Of a stretch of DNA of 64,000 bases, positions 47,816-58,536 are shown piece after piece. The stretch's first letter is position 1, and each line of letters opens with the position of its first letter. The stretch lies in contig OAPG01000011.1 of assembly GCA_900208305.1 (NCBI GenBank), positions 124,001-188,000 of the forward strand, given 5' to 3'. This DNA is from Melanopsichium pennsylvanicum (taxonomy: Eukaryota > Basidiomycota > Ustilaginomycetes > Ustilaginales). A program made the position numbers and the translations under genes. Below the pieces are notes generated by a model. The model was not told the origin of the DNA, searched no databases, and saw only the letters and a list, made by a program, of their open reading frames with translations.

Positions 47816-50800
47816 ATGACCGCCCACATCGCACCAACAGGCTCCACCAAGCAACTTTATCGCCGACCATGGCTTCCTTGGCTCCTACTGGCAGCGTCTC
47901 TGGTATTGGTCACATACTCTGTCAAATCTTTTCTACGACTGCCCCAACAGCTCGGTATCTCGCAACAATGTCGCATGTCGAGGATGCGACCCGCCTATAT
48001 CGACCACACCGCCAATCTAGAGTCCTTCTCGCCGTCAGGATTGTGGCGCAAGTATCGTCTCTACTTATACAGGGAACGAGATTTTGAACCCATGGATCTT
48101 CCCACTGGCAGTCCAGCGCTGTTTGTCCCCGGAAACTCTGGCTCCTACGGACAGGTTCGCAGTGTCGCCTCGAGTGCCGCAAGACAGTTTTATGTAGAGA
48201 ACGGCTCGGGCGCTCGTCGCGACGAATGGAAAGACGCACCGCCAGGCGTTGCTCATACTGATTGGTACACGATCGACTTCAATGAGGACTTCTCGGCTTT
48301 CAGTGGCTCCACTCTTATAGAACAAGCCACTTTCATCAATGAGGTCGTTGCGTACCTCACCAACCGCTACGCTTCACCAGCTACGCACAGCTTCGCGGCA
48401 GGAGAGCGCAACACCACCGTGCCCATCTTGGCCCACAGTATGGGAGGCATCGCTGCGCGACTCGCCGGTCATCTACCGAATCGTCCCATTGGTAGCATCG
48501 ATACCATTATCACGCTAAGCACTCCCCACGCTTACCCACCTGTGCCTTTTGATAGAAGCGTCGAGTACGTCTACTCGCTCATCAACCAGGCTGTCAGTCC
48601 TTCCGCACCAGCCGGGATGCAGCAAGTACCACCACTGCTCATATCTATAGCTGGCGGCCTGCTCGATACACAGCTTCCCTCGGATCCTTCCTCGCTCTCC
48701 TTGGCACGCATCGGCGAGTCAGTGGCACCCTCGCGCATCTCAACCTATACAGGCTCGCTGCCGTCGCTCTGGTCTTCGGTTGATCATCTCGCCGTTATGT
48801 GGTGCGATCAGCTTCGCGAAAAGATTGCACGGGGCGTGCTTCTTGACATGATGGCCTTCGGCCGTGTCTCAGCCGAGCGCAATGCAGGTGGAGTCAGCGG
48901 CAAAGCCAGTGTCTTGCGCAGACGCCGTGAGCTCTGGAGGCGAGCTCTCAGCATGTTCGGCGTAAGTGATGCTGGAAATGGAGAAATTGGTCCTCTTGAG
49001 CTAGTCACTGCGCCAGACTCGCTTTATGATGAAGATCGAGACGCCTTCGTTGTAAATGGCGAGACTCCCACGATCCAACGAGCCACATCGGGCCCTGATT
49101 CGGCCTTGGCAACAGACGCTGCCAATTTGGTCTTCCGCATCCCCGCCAAGCTCGGCGAAAGCGATCAGGATCTGCACGCCTTTGAGCTCATCACCAATCT
49201 CTGCGTTGGGTGGAATCCTTCTTCCGGTATGGGCGTGCCCATCCCTCAGCCTATTGAGCTCGTGGTGCAGATGTGCACCAACAGCCCTGACTCTTTCAAC
49301 CCGGTCGGAGGCAAGAAGACTTCGTGTCAGCTGGTAATGCCTTGGCAGTGGGAGCTCATCCCACCCAGCTTGCTGCCTCGAACAGATATCCTCATGGATT
49401 CGCCTGCAGGGCACTTTGATCCAGAACTTTCGGAAAACAGGCCTTTCCCGACAGCAGAAGAGATCTATCATGTTCCGGGTTTCGCATTCCAGCGCTTGCG
49501 CCTCGAATCTGATCTCCTCACAAGGCAGCAAATTGATTGGATTCGTGTAGAGCGCAAGACAGATTCGGGCATCTTTGTCCACCAAAGAGGCCTTAAGAGC
49601 TTTGTTCGTGGTGGCTGGATGCGCCAAGCTGCTGGTCGCGTGGAAAAGCATGGCGGCTCAACTCTGCTCACTCCTGCCCAAGACTCTGCCGTGCAGCAGC
49701 ATCATCAGGATCACGGCCTGGCCACCACCAGCGCTGGTCCAATCGCTTCTGAGTGGTCCTTGAAGGGCTTAAGCTCATCATTGCTGGCCAGACGCATCGA
49801 GATCGTTCTCAGTCAATGTCTGATCGACAATCTGGCTATCTACACCCTGAACAACAATGACGAGACTCAGCATTCAACAGATCCTTCCTTTTCGCCCTTC
49901 ATGCACGTCTCGGATCGTGCCACAGGCGATTCGCGTTGGTATCCTCAACTTGTATCCTCGCAGTTGGTTCGCAAGATCCGCGACCATAAATACAATGGAG
50001 AAGCAATCACTTTCACTCTTTCGCTGCATGGCAACGCCCCTTTCATGCCGCTTGCCAGGGACAGCGTCGATGAGGTTAGGGTGCAGCTTTGGTCTGATCA
50101 TGCGCTGCTCCGATCTGTCCAAGGCAAGAGGCTAGCATGTAACTCGCCTGTCGATTCGATTCGCCTGTCAGTCGATTGGAAGGCCTCCGCCGGTCTCATT
50201 CTCCTCCGTTACCGCTTTTTCCTGGCAGCTTGGCCTCTAGGTCTGCTCGTCATCTGCGTCGGTCTCTCGTGGCTCGCGTGGACGAAGAATCCGGCTCATG
50301 CTGCTTTCCCGGCGCCTCTGAGCTCGGTCATGCAACCAGCTTTCCGAACCCCTTTTCTCGGACACAAGATTGATCCGCTGCTGGGTCTTTTGGGATGTCT
50401 CACCGGAGCGCTTTTGATCGTCGACAGTGTCCGTCTTGCTTTGTACAAGTCGATGGCTAGCGCTCAATCTCACGGTCCGGATTCCTCGTTGCTCGGTATG
50501 GTGCTCGGACTGGGTGACTACTCGTCTTCTGTTGGTCTGGTTCCTTGCTTCCTAGCGGTATCATATGCGACTCTGCTCGTCATTGTCGCGAGCATCCAGT
50601 TTGCATTCCGACTGGTGGCAGCAGCAGTGACACGGCTGGGCTTGAGTCGCAAACTTGACTGGGTCGGAGCAGCCACTGCAAGCTCGGACCCGCTTCGATG
50701 GAATCGAAAGTCCATAGCGGGTCTTGCACTACTTCTACTTTCGGTGGTGCTCTTCGTGCCCCATCAGTTCGTCTTCCTCTGCATGTTCCTGCTGCAATTG

Positions 50801-52243
50801 CTTAATACGCTGCGCGCTCAGCTTGAGCTTTGGTCGACGCGAGCTGCGGGATCGTCTTGCGAAACGCGCTTCCACCAGCACCTGAGCATATTTATCATCC
50901 TTGTGCTATTGTTGCCCCAAAAGGCGAGCTTCTTGGTGACGTGGGTCCGCAACCTGGCGTCAGTTGGCATCAAAACGCCCAAGACCCCAGCAGCGTGGAT
51001 GGACCACAACATTTTGGATGTTGCCCCTATCGTCGTGCTCGTCTGGTTGCTGGCAGGAGGACGTATGCTTGAGCCGCCTCGCTCCGGCTTAGAAGCCAAG
51101 GCAATAGCTTTGGGCTTCTGTCTTGTAGGATGGTACGCACTCGTGTGGGGTATCCGGTACACATACCGCACCTATGATGCTTTCAACGCACTTTGCATTC
51201 TCCTTGCTTTCTGCCACTGGCGCTCGAGGCGGAGTGGCGGCCGAAACCGGTATGGACAGGACAGATCAACCCGCCGTGGGAACAAGAATTCAGACGAGAC
51301 GCAAGGCATGCTCGATGACCAGGAGCAGAGCAAAAATATTACGAACACAATCAAGTCGAGCCTTGGCCAAGAAGTATACGAGATGCAAGCTGAAGCCGTC
51401 CCCGGCCAGCTTCCGAACCATCATCTTGCTTTGCCCGCCTCAATCACCCCAGAGTCGAGCACGCCAACCATTGACGTCAGCTCTAGACCCGGCCTCACGA
51501 GTAAAGCCGAAGATGAAGCACAAAACAAAGTTGAGGCGCCAATCGCCGGATCGAACTCTTCCGCCGACAAGATGGATGATCTCATTGCCGAGTACCTCGA
51601 GGTCCTGGATCAATATCAGCAAGTAAGAGCGGCAACTACGAACTCATTCAGCCGGGGCTACCTGAAGCTTAGCCGCGCCAAGATTGAGTGCGGTGCCTCT
51701 CGTTTGAGCTCCAACTCGTATGACTCAAGGTTACTCGCCGAAGTTCGCGCGACCATTGTCAACAAAGGTCCGAAATTGGCCGGCGCTGTTTCGTGGCGGA
51801 CCGATGAGATCTCTGTCGTCAGGTCGAAGCCAGACTATTCGCACCTTGTGCCTGAAGACAAAGGTGTCTTGATTGGGGATGGGGAGAACAACATCAAGGA
51901 TATCGCGGCCGCAGGGTTACGTCGAAGAACCGGACCGGGTGGGCCAAGCGAGAAGAAGTTAAGGGACGTTCGCTTACCGAGTACCTCGCTTGCCAGTTCC
52001 CCACCTTTAGACAAGAAAGAGGAGGTAAGAGCACCCCCGAGAGTAGCGATGCCTGACGCCCTTTTGCAATTTGGGGGGCTTCCCACCATTTCGCTTCGAG
52101 GCGCTCAATCGGAGCTGAAGCGAGCGCTTGATCAGGTCCTTGGAGTCTCGGAGCATTCTACGTCTAATACCAACACCGGTCTTTTACAATTAAAACGCCG
52201 GTTGGACAGCCTCTCACAGGCCATTTCGGAAGCGAAGGTCTGA
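47816..52243 (+). CDS. BST1: GPI inositol-deacylase (BST1/PGAP1)
   Basis: 1475 residues without introns. An N-terminal membrane segment ([21 protein letters not shown]) precedes a luminal alpha/beta-hydrolase domain: [19 protein letters not shown] is the conserved first motif, and [10 protein letters not shown] carries the nucleophile Ser208, with [12 protein letters not shown] after it. The C-terminal half has about seven to eight hydrophobic helices (from [29 protein letters not shown] onwards). The enzyme removes the acyl chain from the GPI inositol in the endoplasmic reticulum, which licenses GPI-anchored proteins for export. After the last helix comes a hydrophilic cytosolic tail of about 330 residues, longer than in yeast Bst1. 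Full family length otherwise and no broken motif. Confidence 0.95.
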   Translation: MTAHIAPTGSTKQLYRRPWLPWLLLAASLVLVTYSVKSFLRLPQQLGISQQCRMSRMRPAYIDHTANLESFSPSGLWRKYRLYLYRERDFEPMDLPTGSPALFVPGNSGSYGQVRSVASSAARQFYVENGSGARRDEWKDAPPGVAHTDWYTIDFNEDFSAFSGSTLIEQATFINEVVAYLTNRYASPATHSFAAGERNTTVPILAHSMGGIAARLAGHLPNRPIGSIDTIITLSTPHAYPPVPFDRSVEYVYSLINQAVSPSAPAGMQQVPPLLISIAGGLLDTQLPSDPSSLSLARIGESVAPSRISTYTGSLPSLWSSVDHLAVMWCDQLREKIARGVLLDMMAFGRVSAERNAGGVSGKASVLRRRRELWRRALSMFGVSDAGNGEIGPLELVTAPDSLYDEDRDAFVVNGETPTIQRATSGPDSALATDAANLVFRIPAKLGESDQDLHAFELITNLCVGWNPSSGMGVPIPQPIELVVQMCTNSPDSFNPVGGKKTSCQLVMPWQWELIPPSLLPRTDILMDSPAGHFDPELSENRPFPTAEEIYHVPGFAFQRLRLESDLLTRQQIDWIRVERKTDSGIFVHQRGLKSFVRGGWMRQAAGRVEKHGGSTLLTPAQDSAVQQHHQDHGLATTSAGPIASEWSLKGLSSSLLARRIEIVLSQCLIDNLAIYTLNNNDETQHSTDPSFSPFMHVSDRATGDSRWYPQLVSSQLVRKIRDHKYNGEAITFTLSLHGNAPFMPLARDSVDEVRVQLWSDHALLRSVQGKRLACNSPVDSIRLSVDWKASAGLILLRYRFFLAAWPLGLLVICVGLSWLAWTKNPAHAAFPAPLSSVMQPAFRTPFLGHKIDPLLGLLGCLTGALLIVDSVRLALYKSMASAQSHGPDSSLLGMVLGLGDYSSSVGLVPCFLAVSYATLLVIVASIQFAFRLVAAAVTRLGLSRKLDWVGAATASSDPLRWNRKSIAGLALLLLSVVLFVPHQFVFLCMFLLQLLNTLRAQLELWSTRAAGSSCETRFHQHLSIFIILVLLLPQKASFLVTWVRNLASVGIKTPKTPAAWMDHNILDVAPIVVLVWLLAGGRMLEPPRSGLEAKAIALGFCLVGWYALVWGIRYTYRTYDAFNALCILLAFCHWRSRRSGGRNRYGQDRSTRRGNKNSDETQGMLDDQEQSKNITNTIKSSLGQEVYEMQAEAVPGQLPNHHLALPASITPESSTPTIDVSSRPGLTSKAEDEAQNKVEAPIAGSNSSADKMDDLIAEYLEVLDQYQQVRAATTNSFSRGYLKLSRAKIECGASRLSSNSYDSRLLAEVRATIVNKGPKLAGAVSWRTDEISVVRSKPDYSHLVPEDKGVLIGDGENNIKDIAAAGLRRRTGPGGPSEKKLRDVRLPSTSLASSPPLDKKEEVRAPPRVAMPDALLQFGGLPTISLRGAQSELKRALDQVLGVSEHSTSNTNTGLLQLKRRLDSLSQAISEAKV

Positions 52244-53666
52244 GCTGCCAACGGGAAACAGATCTTGTCATTGATACTCTCATTCCCGCGGATCCAATCA
52301 ATATAGAGGGTACCTCTTTACAAACGCTTTCATGAGGCTGTTTTGACTGACAAGGGCGACCGAATGATCAAAACTACAAAAGTAATGTCGATTGCCCCGC
52401 GGAAAGCCTCGGCAAAGGTTAGTGTGATTCAACAGGAACTCTGAACAGACTCTTGCATCAGCGTGGGGGCTCCGCATGGACCAAGGTATGTGCTTGTGCA
52501 GTGTCACGAGCAGTCGGAGACCTATGTACATGTTTGTAGGAAAGGAAGGAATGCAAAGTACGAAAGAGCATGGTTTTACAAAGGATGCATGATCTCGCAT
52601 TTCAGTTTGAGCGCCCCTCGCGTATAAATTGACCGGTCATCGGATCTACGTAATGGCTAAATTCTGAATCTTAAGGTTCCGCGGATTGCCTCATGGAAGC
52701 GCCCCACAAATGTAGAATATTCGATTTACATCGGCCTTTGACTAGGAGGGTAAGCAGGAAAGAGAAATTGATCACTTCGAATTGACAGTGGGGCAGGGCT
52801 TGGCCTGCTTCTGCATTGTTGTGAGTACTGACTCATTGCGATGCGTTGCACGTTCGTACAGCCGAACATGGTTTGTGGAGACCACATTATTCGCTGACAT
52901 AGGCATACTGCGAAAAAAATACGTGGATTCTGTGCAGTGTGTCACCAGAGCGGGGTAGAAGCCCCGGTCAAAGCCATGCATGACGAGCGAGTCCCAATTT
53001 AGCCGCTTTCCGCTAGCCAGCGAGGCGCCAACCTTCGGCACGGCAGGTCACGACTCGCAAGATCGGACAACGAGGTTGCGTTCAAAGCGTGAACTCGGCA
53101 TTTGACGCGCTTCGTACAAGAGGTCGAGGAGCGGACAATCGATATGGCTCCTGATGCATATGAATCTATAGCCGAGAGTTTGGGAAACGCGTTATTAACG
53201 GCGAAGAAATTAACCGACAGTGCGGAAAGGACACTCCAAATCGTCCAGCCACGTTGCGGGCCATTGTTCATACTGTTCTCCGCATTTGGTGCATCGCGAC
53301 CCAATTCTCCTTCCTAAGACTCGACGGGTACTTGGCAGCCATGAGCTGATGTTCCCTCGTGAGACACCGCTTTCAATTACCAAACAATCCCCACAAGCTC
53401 ACGCGGTGGGATCTGCACATAGCGTTGGAGCCCCAACTGTGCGCAATCGGCCGGTGTTCTACCATTTGATCCCCGCCCTTTGCCTCCTCTGCCATGGCTT
53501 CTCTGTTTGGTTGTCCCATCGGCCCTTGCTCGGCTGCTTGATGCGTCGAAATCGTCTGATTGCCGGAAGAAGGATGAAAGTGTATATAACAAGCCATTGC
53601 TCGCCCTCGGGGATGCAATGAAAGAACAACACCCCTCGCCGCAATACATCGAAAGGAGTCGAAGTG
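52244..53666. promoter_or_regulatory. Intergenic region and beta-glucosidase promoter
   Basis: No convincing gene. A TATATAA box at about 53582-53588 lies about 80 bp before the GH3 start codon. A helical peptide frame at 53102-53317 lacks an ATG start and is not called. Confidence 0.55.
53582..53588 (+). promoter_or_regulatory. TATA box of the GH3 beta-glucosidase gene
   Basis: TATATAA about 80 bp before the ATG, in the expected place for a strong fungal TATA promoter. Confidence 0.5.
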
Positions 53667-56084
53667 ATGAGAGGCATCTATTCCATCAACTCCACCATCT
53701 TTGCCGCCGTGCTGGCTCTTGTGGCCACTCTTGGCGCTAGCACAGCTGCTCCTTCAGCCCTCTACTACGGGTCGAACGACATTTTTGCCCGCGAGAATGG
53801 CGCTCACTCCTACACTGGCCCGTACACGAGCGGCGGTGCTGCATGGGCTAATGGTTTCGCCAAGGCCAAGACTCTCCTTGACCAGATGACGGTCGAGGAG
53901 AAGATCAACATCACTACAGGCTACACTGGAAAGTGTGTCGGTTTCACCGGAGAGGCTCCTCGTGTTGGCCTCAACGCTCTTTGCCTGCAGGACGGACCGG
54001 CCGGTGTTCGTCCCGCTCGTCGCGTCTCCCAGTTTCCCGCCGGTGTCACCACCGCTGCTACCTGGGACCGCGATCTCATTGCACAGAGAGCAGGGGCTAT
54101 TGCAGAAGAGTTCCGTGATAAGGGTGTCAACATCTGGCTCGGACCTGTCACCGGTGGACCCCTCGGTCGTGCCCCTCGAGGTGGAAGAAACTGGGAAGGC
54201 TGGAGCCCTGACGAGTACCTCTCCGGTGAAGCCTCTTACCTCACCGTCAAACATGCTCAAGACAAAGGTGTCGTGACTTGTGCCAAGCATTACATCGCGT
54301 ACGAGCAAGAGACTTTCCGCAACCCTTACAATTCTTCCGAGCCCTACGCGATCTTTCCCCCGCTAAAGCAGGATCCAATTGACTCGATCATCGACGATCG
54401 GACGACTCACGAGCTGTATATGTGGTCCTTTGCCGAGGCCGTTCGAGCTGGAACTGGCGCAATAATGTGTTCGTACAACGAAGTAAACGGCTCCCATGCT
54501 TGTTCTGATAGTTATTCCCTCAACTATCTGCTGAAAGAAGAGTTGAACTTCCAGGGATCCGTCATCTCGGATTGGGGAGGAACATGGTCTAACGAAGAGT
54601 CCGCGCTTGGTGGTCTTGACGTCTCAATGCCAGGTACTGCATACAATGGCCAATTTGGCGACTTCTACGGCAAATCTCTTCTCGCACTCGTGCAGAATGG
54701 GTACGTGCCAGAGGCTAGATTGGATGACATGGTACTTCGTATCCTTGCTCCTGCATTCGAGCTTCAGGACGAGTCGTACCCTCAGCCTTCGTTCGATGTT
54801 CGCGATCTCGGACTGCCTACCAACAACGTCCGCGGTAACCACCACGAAATCATCCACCAGATTGGCGTCGACTCGATCACCCTCGTAAAGAACAACAATG
54901 CTGATGGAAGAGGCCTTCCTCTGAAGAGTCTCGAAGAGATACAGACGATCGGTGTCATCGGACAAGATGCGGGAGACAATCTTCAGGGAGCCACCAGCTG
55001 TGGTGAGGTTGGTAGTTGCAATATCGACGCTTTCAATGGTACTCTCACCATGGGCGGTGGCTCCGGATGGGCTTTCCCTCCTTACGTGATCACCCCGGCT
55101 GCTGCCATCCAGGAGTATGTCCGAGCTGTGGGTCCCGATGTCAACATTCACCTCGACAACTGGGATCTTGAAGGGGCCAAGGCACGAGCCAATTCGAGTG
55201 AGGCAGCGCTTGTCTTTGCCAATGCTTTTGCGACCGAGGGCGAGGATCGTCAGAATCTGACCCTCTGGGGCAACGCCGATAAACTTATCAAGACCGTGGC
55301 CGAAAACAATAACAATACCATCGTCATTCTGCACACTACTGGTCAGGTCGATGTTGAGGAATGGATCAATCATCCTAACGTCACTGCTGTCGTCTTCGCC
55401 TACTTGCCCGGTCAAGAAGGCGGGGCTTCGCTGCCCAAGATGCTGTGGGGAGAGACTAATCCCAGTGGCAAACTTCCTTTCACCGTTGCCAAGCAGGAGA
55501 GCGACTACCCTCCTAACACCGTCGTTTCCGATCCCGTGCTCAAGCCTAAAGCCTACTTCAACGAGAAACTTTTGGTGGACTACAAGTGGTTCGACTTTTA
55601 TAACATCACTCCTCGCTTTGCCTTCGGTCACGGTCTCTCATTCACTACTTTCAAGTACTCTGACTCTGTCAGCGTGTCGTCGACCCCCAGGAAGGACAAT
55701 ACTACCGTCCAACCCACCAAGGAGAAGCTTGTCAACAGCAACGCTGGTCTCTATGATAATGTCTTGACGCTCGAGACCGAGGTCACAAATAGCGGCAATA
55801 TGACCGGCTCGGAGGTTGTTCAGCTGTACGTCACCTTCCCAGACTCGGCCAACTCGCACGACAGTCCTCAGCCCATCAAAACATTGCGAGGTTTCGAGAA
55901 GTTGAAGGACATAAAGGCGGGTGAGACCAGGAAGGCGACGTTCGAGCTAAGGAACAAGGACATTGCTGTCTGGTCGACGCTTGAGCAGGGGTGGAAGATC
56001 CCTGAGGGTAATGAGCTCACCTTCAGCATCGGCTCGAGTAGCAGGGTGATTCATTCCAAGACAACTTGGACTTACCAAAGCTAG
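53667..56084 (+). CDS. Secreted GH3 beta-glucosidase
   Basis: 805 residues from the ATG at 53667 (the codon before it is GTG). Signal peptide at about 1-27 (FAAVLALVATLGASTAA). The GH3 N-terminal barrel shows LCLQDGPAGVRPARRVSQFPAGVTTAATWD (interrupted reading of the substrate pocket), GVNIWLGPVTGGPLGRAPRGGRNWEG, KHYIAYEQE, and the nucleophile Asp302 in SDWGG. The second domain carries VIGQDAG and SLPKMLWGETNPSGKLPFT, and a fibronectin III-like domain ends the protein (VTNSGNMTGSEVVQLYV, LRGFEKL). Fungal secreted beta-glucosidases hydrolyse cellobiose and other beta-glucosides. Many NxS/T sites fit secretion. Codon use leans to C-ending codons. Catabolic role is from the family; exact substrate is unknown. 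Confidence 0.95.
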   Translation: MRGIYSINSTIFAAVLALVATLGASTAAPSALYYGSNDIFARENGAHSYTGPYTSGGAAWANGFAKAKTLLDQMTVEEKINITTGYTGKCVGFTGEAPRVGLNALCLQDGPAGVRPARRVSQFPAGVTTAATWDRDLIAQRAGAIAEEFRDKGVNIWLGPVTGGPLGRAPRGGRNWEGWSPDEYLSGEASYLTVKHAQDKGVVTCAKHYIAYEQETFRNPYNSSEPYAIFPPLKQDPIDSIIDDRTTHELYMWSFAEAVRAGTGAIMCSYNEVNGSHACSDSYSLNYLLKEELNFQGSVISDWGGTWSNEESALGGLDVSMPGTAYNGQFGDFYGKSLLALVQNGYVPEARLDDMVLRILAPAFELQDESYPQPSFDVRDLGLPTNNVRGNHHEIIHQIGVDSITLVKNNNADGRGLPLKSLEEIQTIGVIGQDAGDNLQGATSCGEVGSCNIDAFNGTLTMGGGSGWAFPPYVITPAAAIQEYVRAVGPDVNIHLDNWDLEGAKARANSSEAALVFANAFATEGEDRQNLTLWGNADKLIKTVAENNNNTIVILHTTGQVDVEEWINHPNVTAVVFAYLPGQEGGASLPKMLWGETNPSGKLPFTVAKQESDYPPNTVVSDPVLKPKAYFNEKLLVDYKWFDFYNITPRFAFGHGLSFTTFKYSDSVSVSSTPRKDNTTVQPTKEKLVNSNAGLYDNVLTLETEVTNSGNMTGSEVVQLYVTFPDSANSHDSPQPIKTLRGFEKLKDIKAGETRKATFELRNKDIAVWSTLEQGWKIPEGNELTFSIGSSSRVIHSKTTWTYQS

Positions 56085-56989
56085 ATTCAGTAGTATGTTG
56101 AAGCGTGTGCCAGTTGACAGATCTGGGCAGTGCGATTTGGCAAAGTACTGCTTGAGGCACAAATTGACAGGTTCGAAAGTGCAGCGTTCATTTACTGCAC
56201 CGTCTTGGTTGTCGTGCAGAGTCGGGTTCTTGCGCTGCAGGATTACAGCTGGCTGTGATATGATCATGTGAAAGAGGTCCAAACTCTTTGCGATATCATA
56301 CAAGCGAGATCATATCAGAGCCGTGCCCACTCGGACATTTCGAGCTCGGAGAACTTATTGGGCCCCACAACGTGAAGAACGAAACGTTGCGTCGGAAATA
56401 AGTGTCGGCTCGTTGTCGTATCACAAAAGTGTAAGTTGTAGAGCTCGACAACCCAAAAACCAAAGGGTTAGCTGTCTCTGATTGTAACATGACAGTTCTA
56501 GACTTGCACAAATTTCACGATTCAAAGTTTAGAGCAGTGCTTAACTGTTTCACAAGACTTTGAGTTGGGCTGAGCTTGAGCTGCTGCGCGGAAATTTTTG
56601 TGCCTGGTATCACATCTTTCGGCATTTGCGGCAGCCGACGATAAAAAGAATTTCCTTGGTGTAATATTTCTGCATTTTTCACGCTGTCGGGCTGAAACAT
56701 TTTACGCTACACCTCTGACGTTTGTACAGCAAGAGTCGTTGTCGCCACCCACCCTACACATATTGAACTGATCATTGACCCCTTTGGCACTGTCTTGCGC
56801 GGTGGTATATGTACTGTATGTGTATGCGTCACCCTGCTATTCAGAAAGGTATATAGATGTCCTGTTCCGCATCGTAGCTTGTGGCATCATCCCCATCATC
56901 CTTCCTCGCGATACTTAATACACAAGCACGAAACTCATCTTCCGGTGTTCATACAAGTTTTGAGGATCGCCGTAGCAGCATTCGATGCG
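56085..56989. promoter_or_regulatory. Intergenic region and promoter of the hydroxylase gene
   Basis: No gene seen. A TACTGTA site at 56812 and a GTATATAG box at about 56850 lie within 180 bp of the ATG at 56990. Confidence 0.5.
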
Positions 56990-58178
56990 ATGACGGCCAT
57001 TGCCACTACTGAAGCCACCGCCTCTGCGGGTGCCAAGAAGCAACCACTGACGCCACAGCCAATACGACCTTCGCAAGGCCCACTCAAGTCGTCATGGCAC
57101 ACATCAGCAAACAAGAAGTTGTGGGGTCCGTATCACTGGCTCATCCACCTTCTTGGTATTGATCCCTTGCCTGAGAACGCCACGGCTGTCATTCATGAGA
57201 AAGGCGACAAGGTTCCTGTGTGGAACAACGCTCAACTCCATGTTTGGATTGCCATGCGCATCCTGCCTGCCTTCGCTTTCCAATACGCATACACTCAGTG
57301 GGTTGGTCGCTCTTTCCACCCCTTGGTGAACGTTCTCTTCTGGAGTTCTACCATCGGTTTTCTAGGCGTGAACTTAGTCAACTCTTTGCGTAAATTGACA
57401 ACTAAAGTCGGCTTCCTTCAACCACAAGTTACACGAGACGGCATTCCAGATCTCAAGGTCACCCAGGTGGTTCATTCCTTGCTCATGCCGGCATTTTTCC
57501 GACCCGCTGCAGCTACGTACATCATCTACAACCGAGATGCTCCAGTTACCCTCTCGCCCTGGCTGCCGCTCATGATTCCCGCTTTCTCGCTCGCTGTCGA
57601 CTTTTGGTTCTATTGGTACCACCGTATTATGCACGAGTCCGACACTCTGTGGAAGTACCACAGTACACATCATAAGGCCAAGGTATTTATATGACTTCCT
57701 TCTCCCATCCCTTTCCGACCTTGGTAGACCTCATATGCTGACATATATCATTGTTATTGTATAACAGCATCCCACGACCGTCCTTACGCTCTATGCTGAC
57801 ACGGAACAAGAATGGTTCGATGTGCTCTTTGTTCCCCTTCTCGCCTACTACACTCTGAGACCGATCTTCGCCATGAGCTTCTTTGATTGGATGGTATGCT
57901 GGATTCACGTCATCTTTATTGAACTCATTGGTCACTCCGGTCTCCGAATCGCAGGTTCGGCTCCAGCATTTGATCTGATTCCCATGATGAAAACCTTCGA
58001 TGTTGACCTTGTCATCGAGGACCACGACAACCACCACTCCAGGGGTTGGAAGAAGTCAGGAAATTACGGAAAGCAGACTAGAGTCTGGGATCGTCTCTTC
58101 GGCACCGTCCTGCCTCGTGTCGAGGTACTTGACCATCTCATTGACACATCTGACAAGGTCAACCTGCCCCAGTTCTAG
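56990..58178 (+). CDS. Fatty acid hydroxylase superfamily (sterol desaturase-like) membrane enzyme, one intron
   Basis: Exons 56990-57682 and 57768-58178 with an 85-bp intron (GTATTT, branch CTGAC, ACAG) give 367 residues. Di-iron histidine boxes of the superfamily are present: HRIMH at about residue 211, STHHKAKHP (spanning the splice junction, which supports the intron) and DHDNHHSRGW near 320; GHSG supplies a further His. Four or so hydrophobic helices surround them (WLPLMIPAFSLAVDFWFYWY, FVPLLAYYTLRPIFAMSFFDWMVCWIHVIFIELIG). Members hydroxylate or desaturate sterols, sphingolipids or fatty acids in the endoplasmic reticulum. It differs from the conserved ERG3, ERG25 and SUR2 as far as I can judge, so the substrate is open. 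First in-frame ATG chosen. Confidence 0.88.
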
Positions 58179-58536
58179 ACGTTTACATCCATCCTAGAAA
58201 TTAGGAAGGTGTAGAACGTCATTCGAGTCACTGTGTAACTATAATCCCATCGCACCACACCGGGAAGGCATCAATCTCAATCACAATTTCAATCATCCCT
58301 TGTCGAGCCATGTTGCGATCATTCGAGAGCTTATCATCGCAGTGAGGAAGCAACGATCTTTGCGATTGCATCAACCTCTATTCCCTGTTGAGGATGCGAT
58401 AATCTTCGCAAAGGCAGAATTAGTCTCATAGCATCGAACCACGGCTGTCTGTGAAACACACTACGAGACACAATAGGGTTGAAGGAGCATCTTGAACTTT
58501 TAGCATTCGTGTCACAACAGGAAAATCCGGATGGAA
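58179..58536. other. Convergent 3' intergenic region
   Basis: No gene; 3' flanks of the hydroxylase and PUS7 genes. Confidence 0.6.

Noticed and set aside
53102..53317. Helical peptide frame upstream of the beta-glucosidase
   Set aside because: No ATG at its start, no splice-supported extension and no recognised family; too weak to call.
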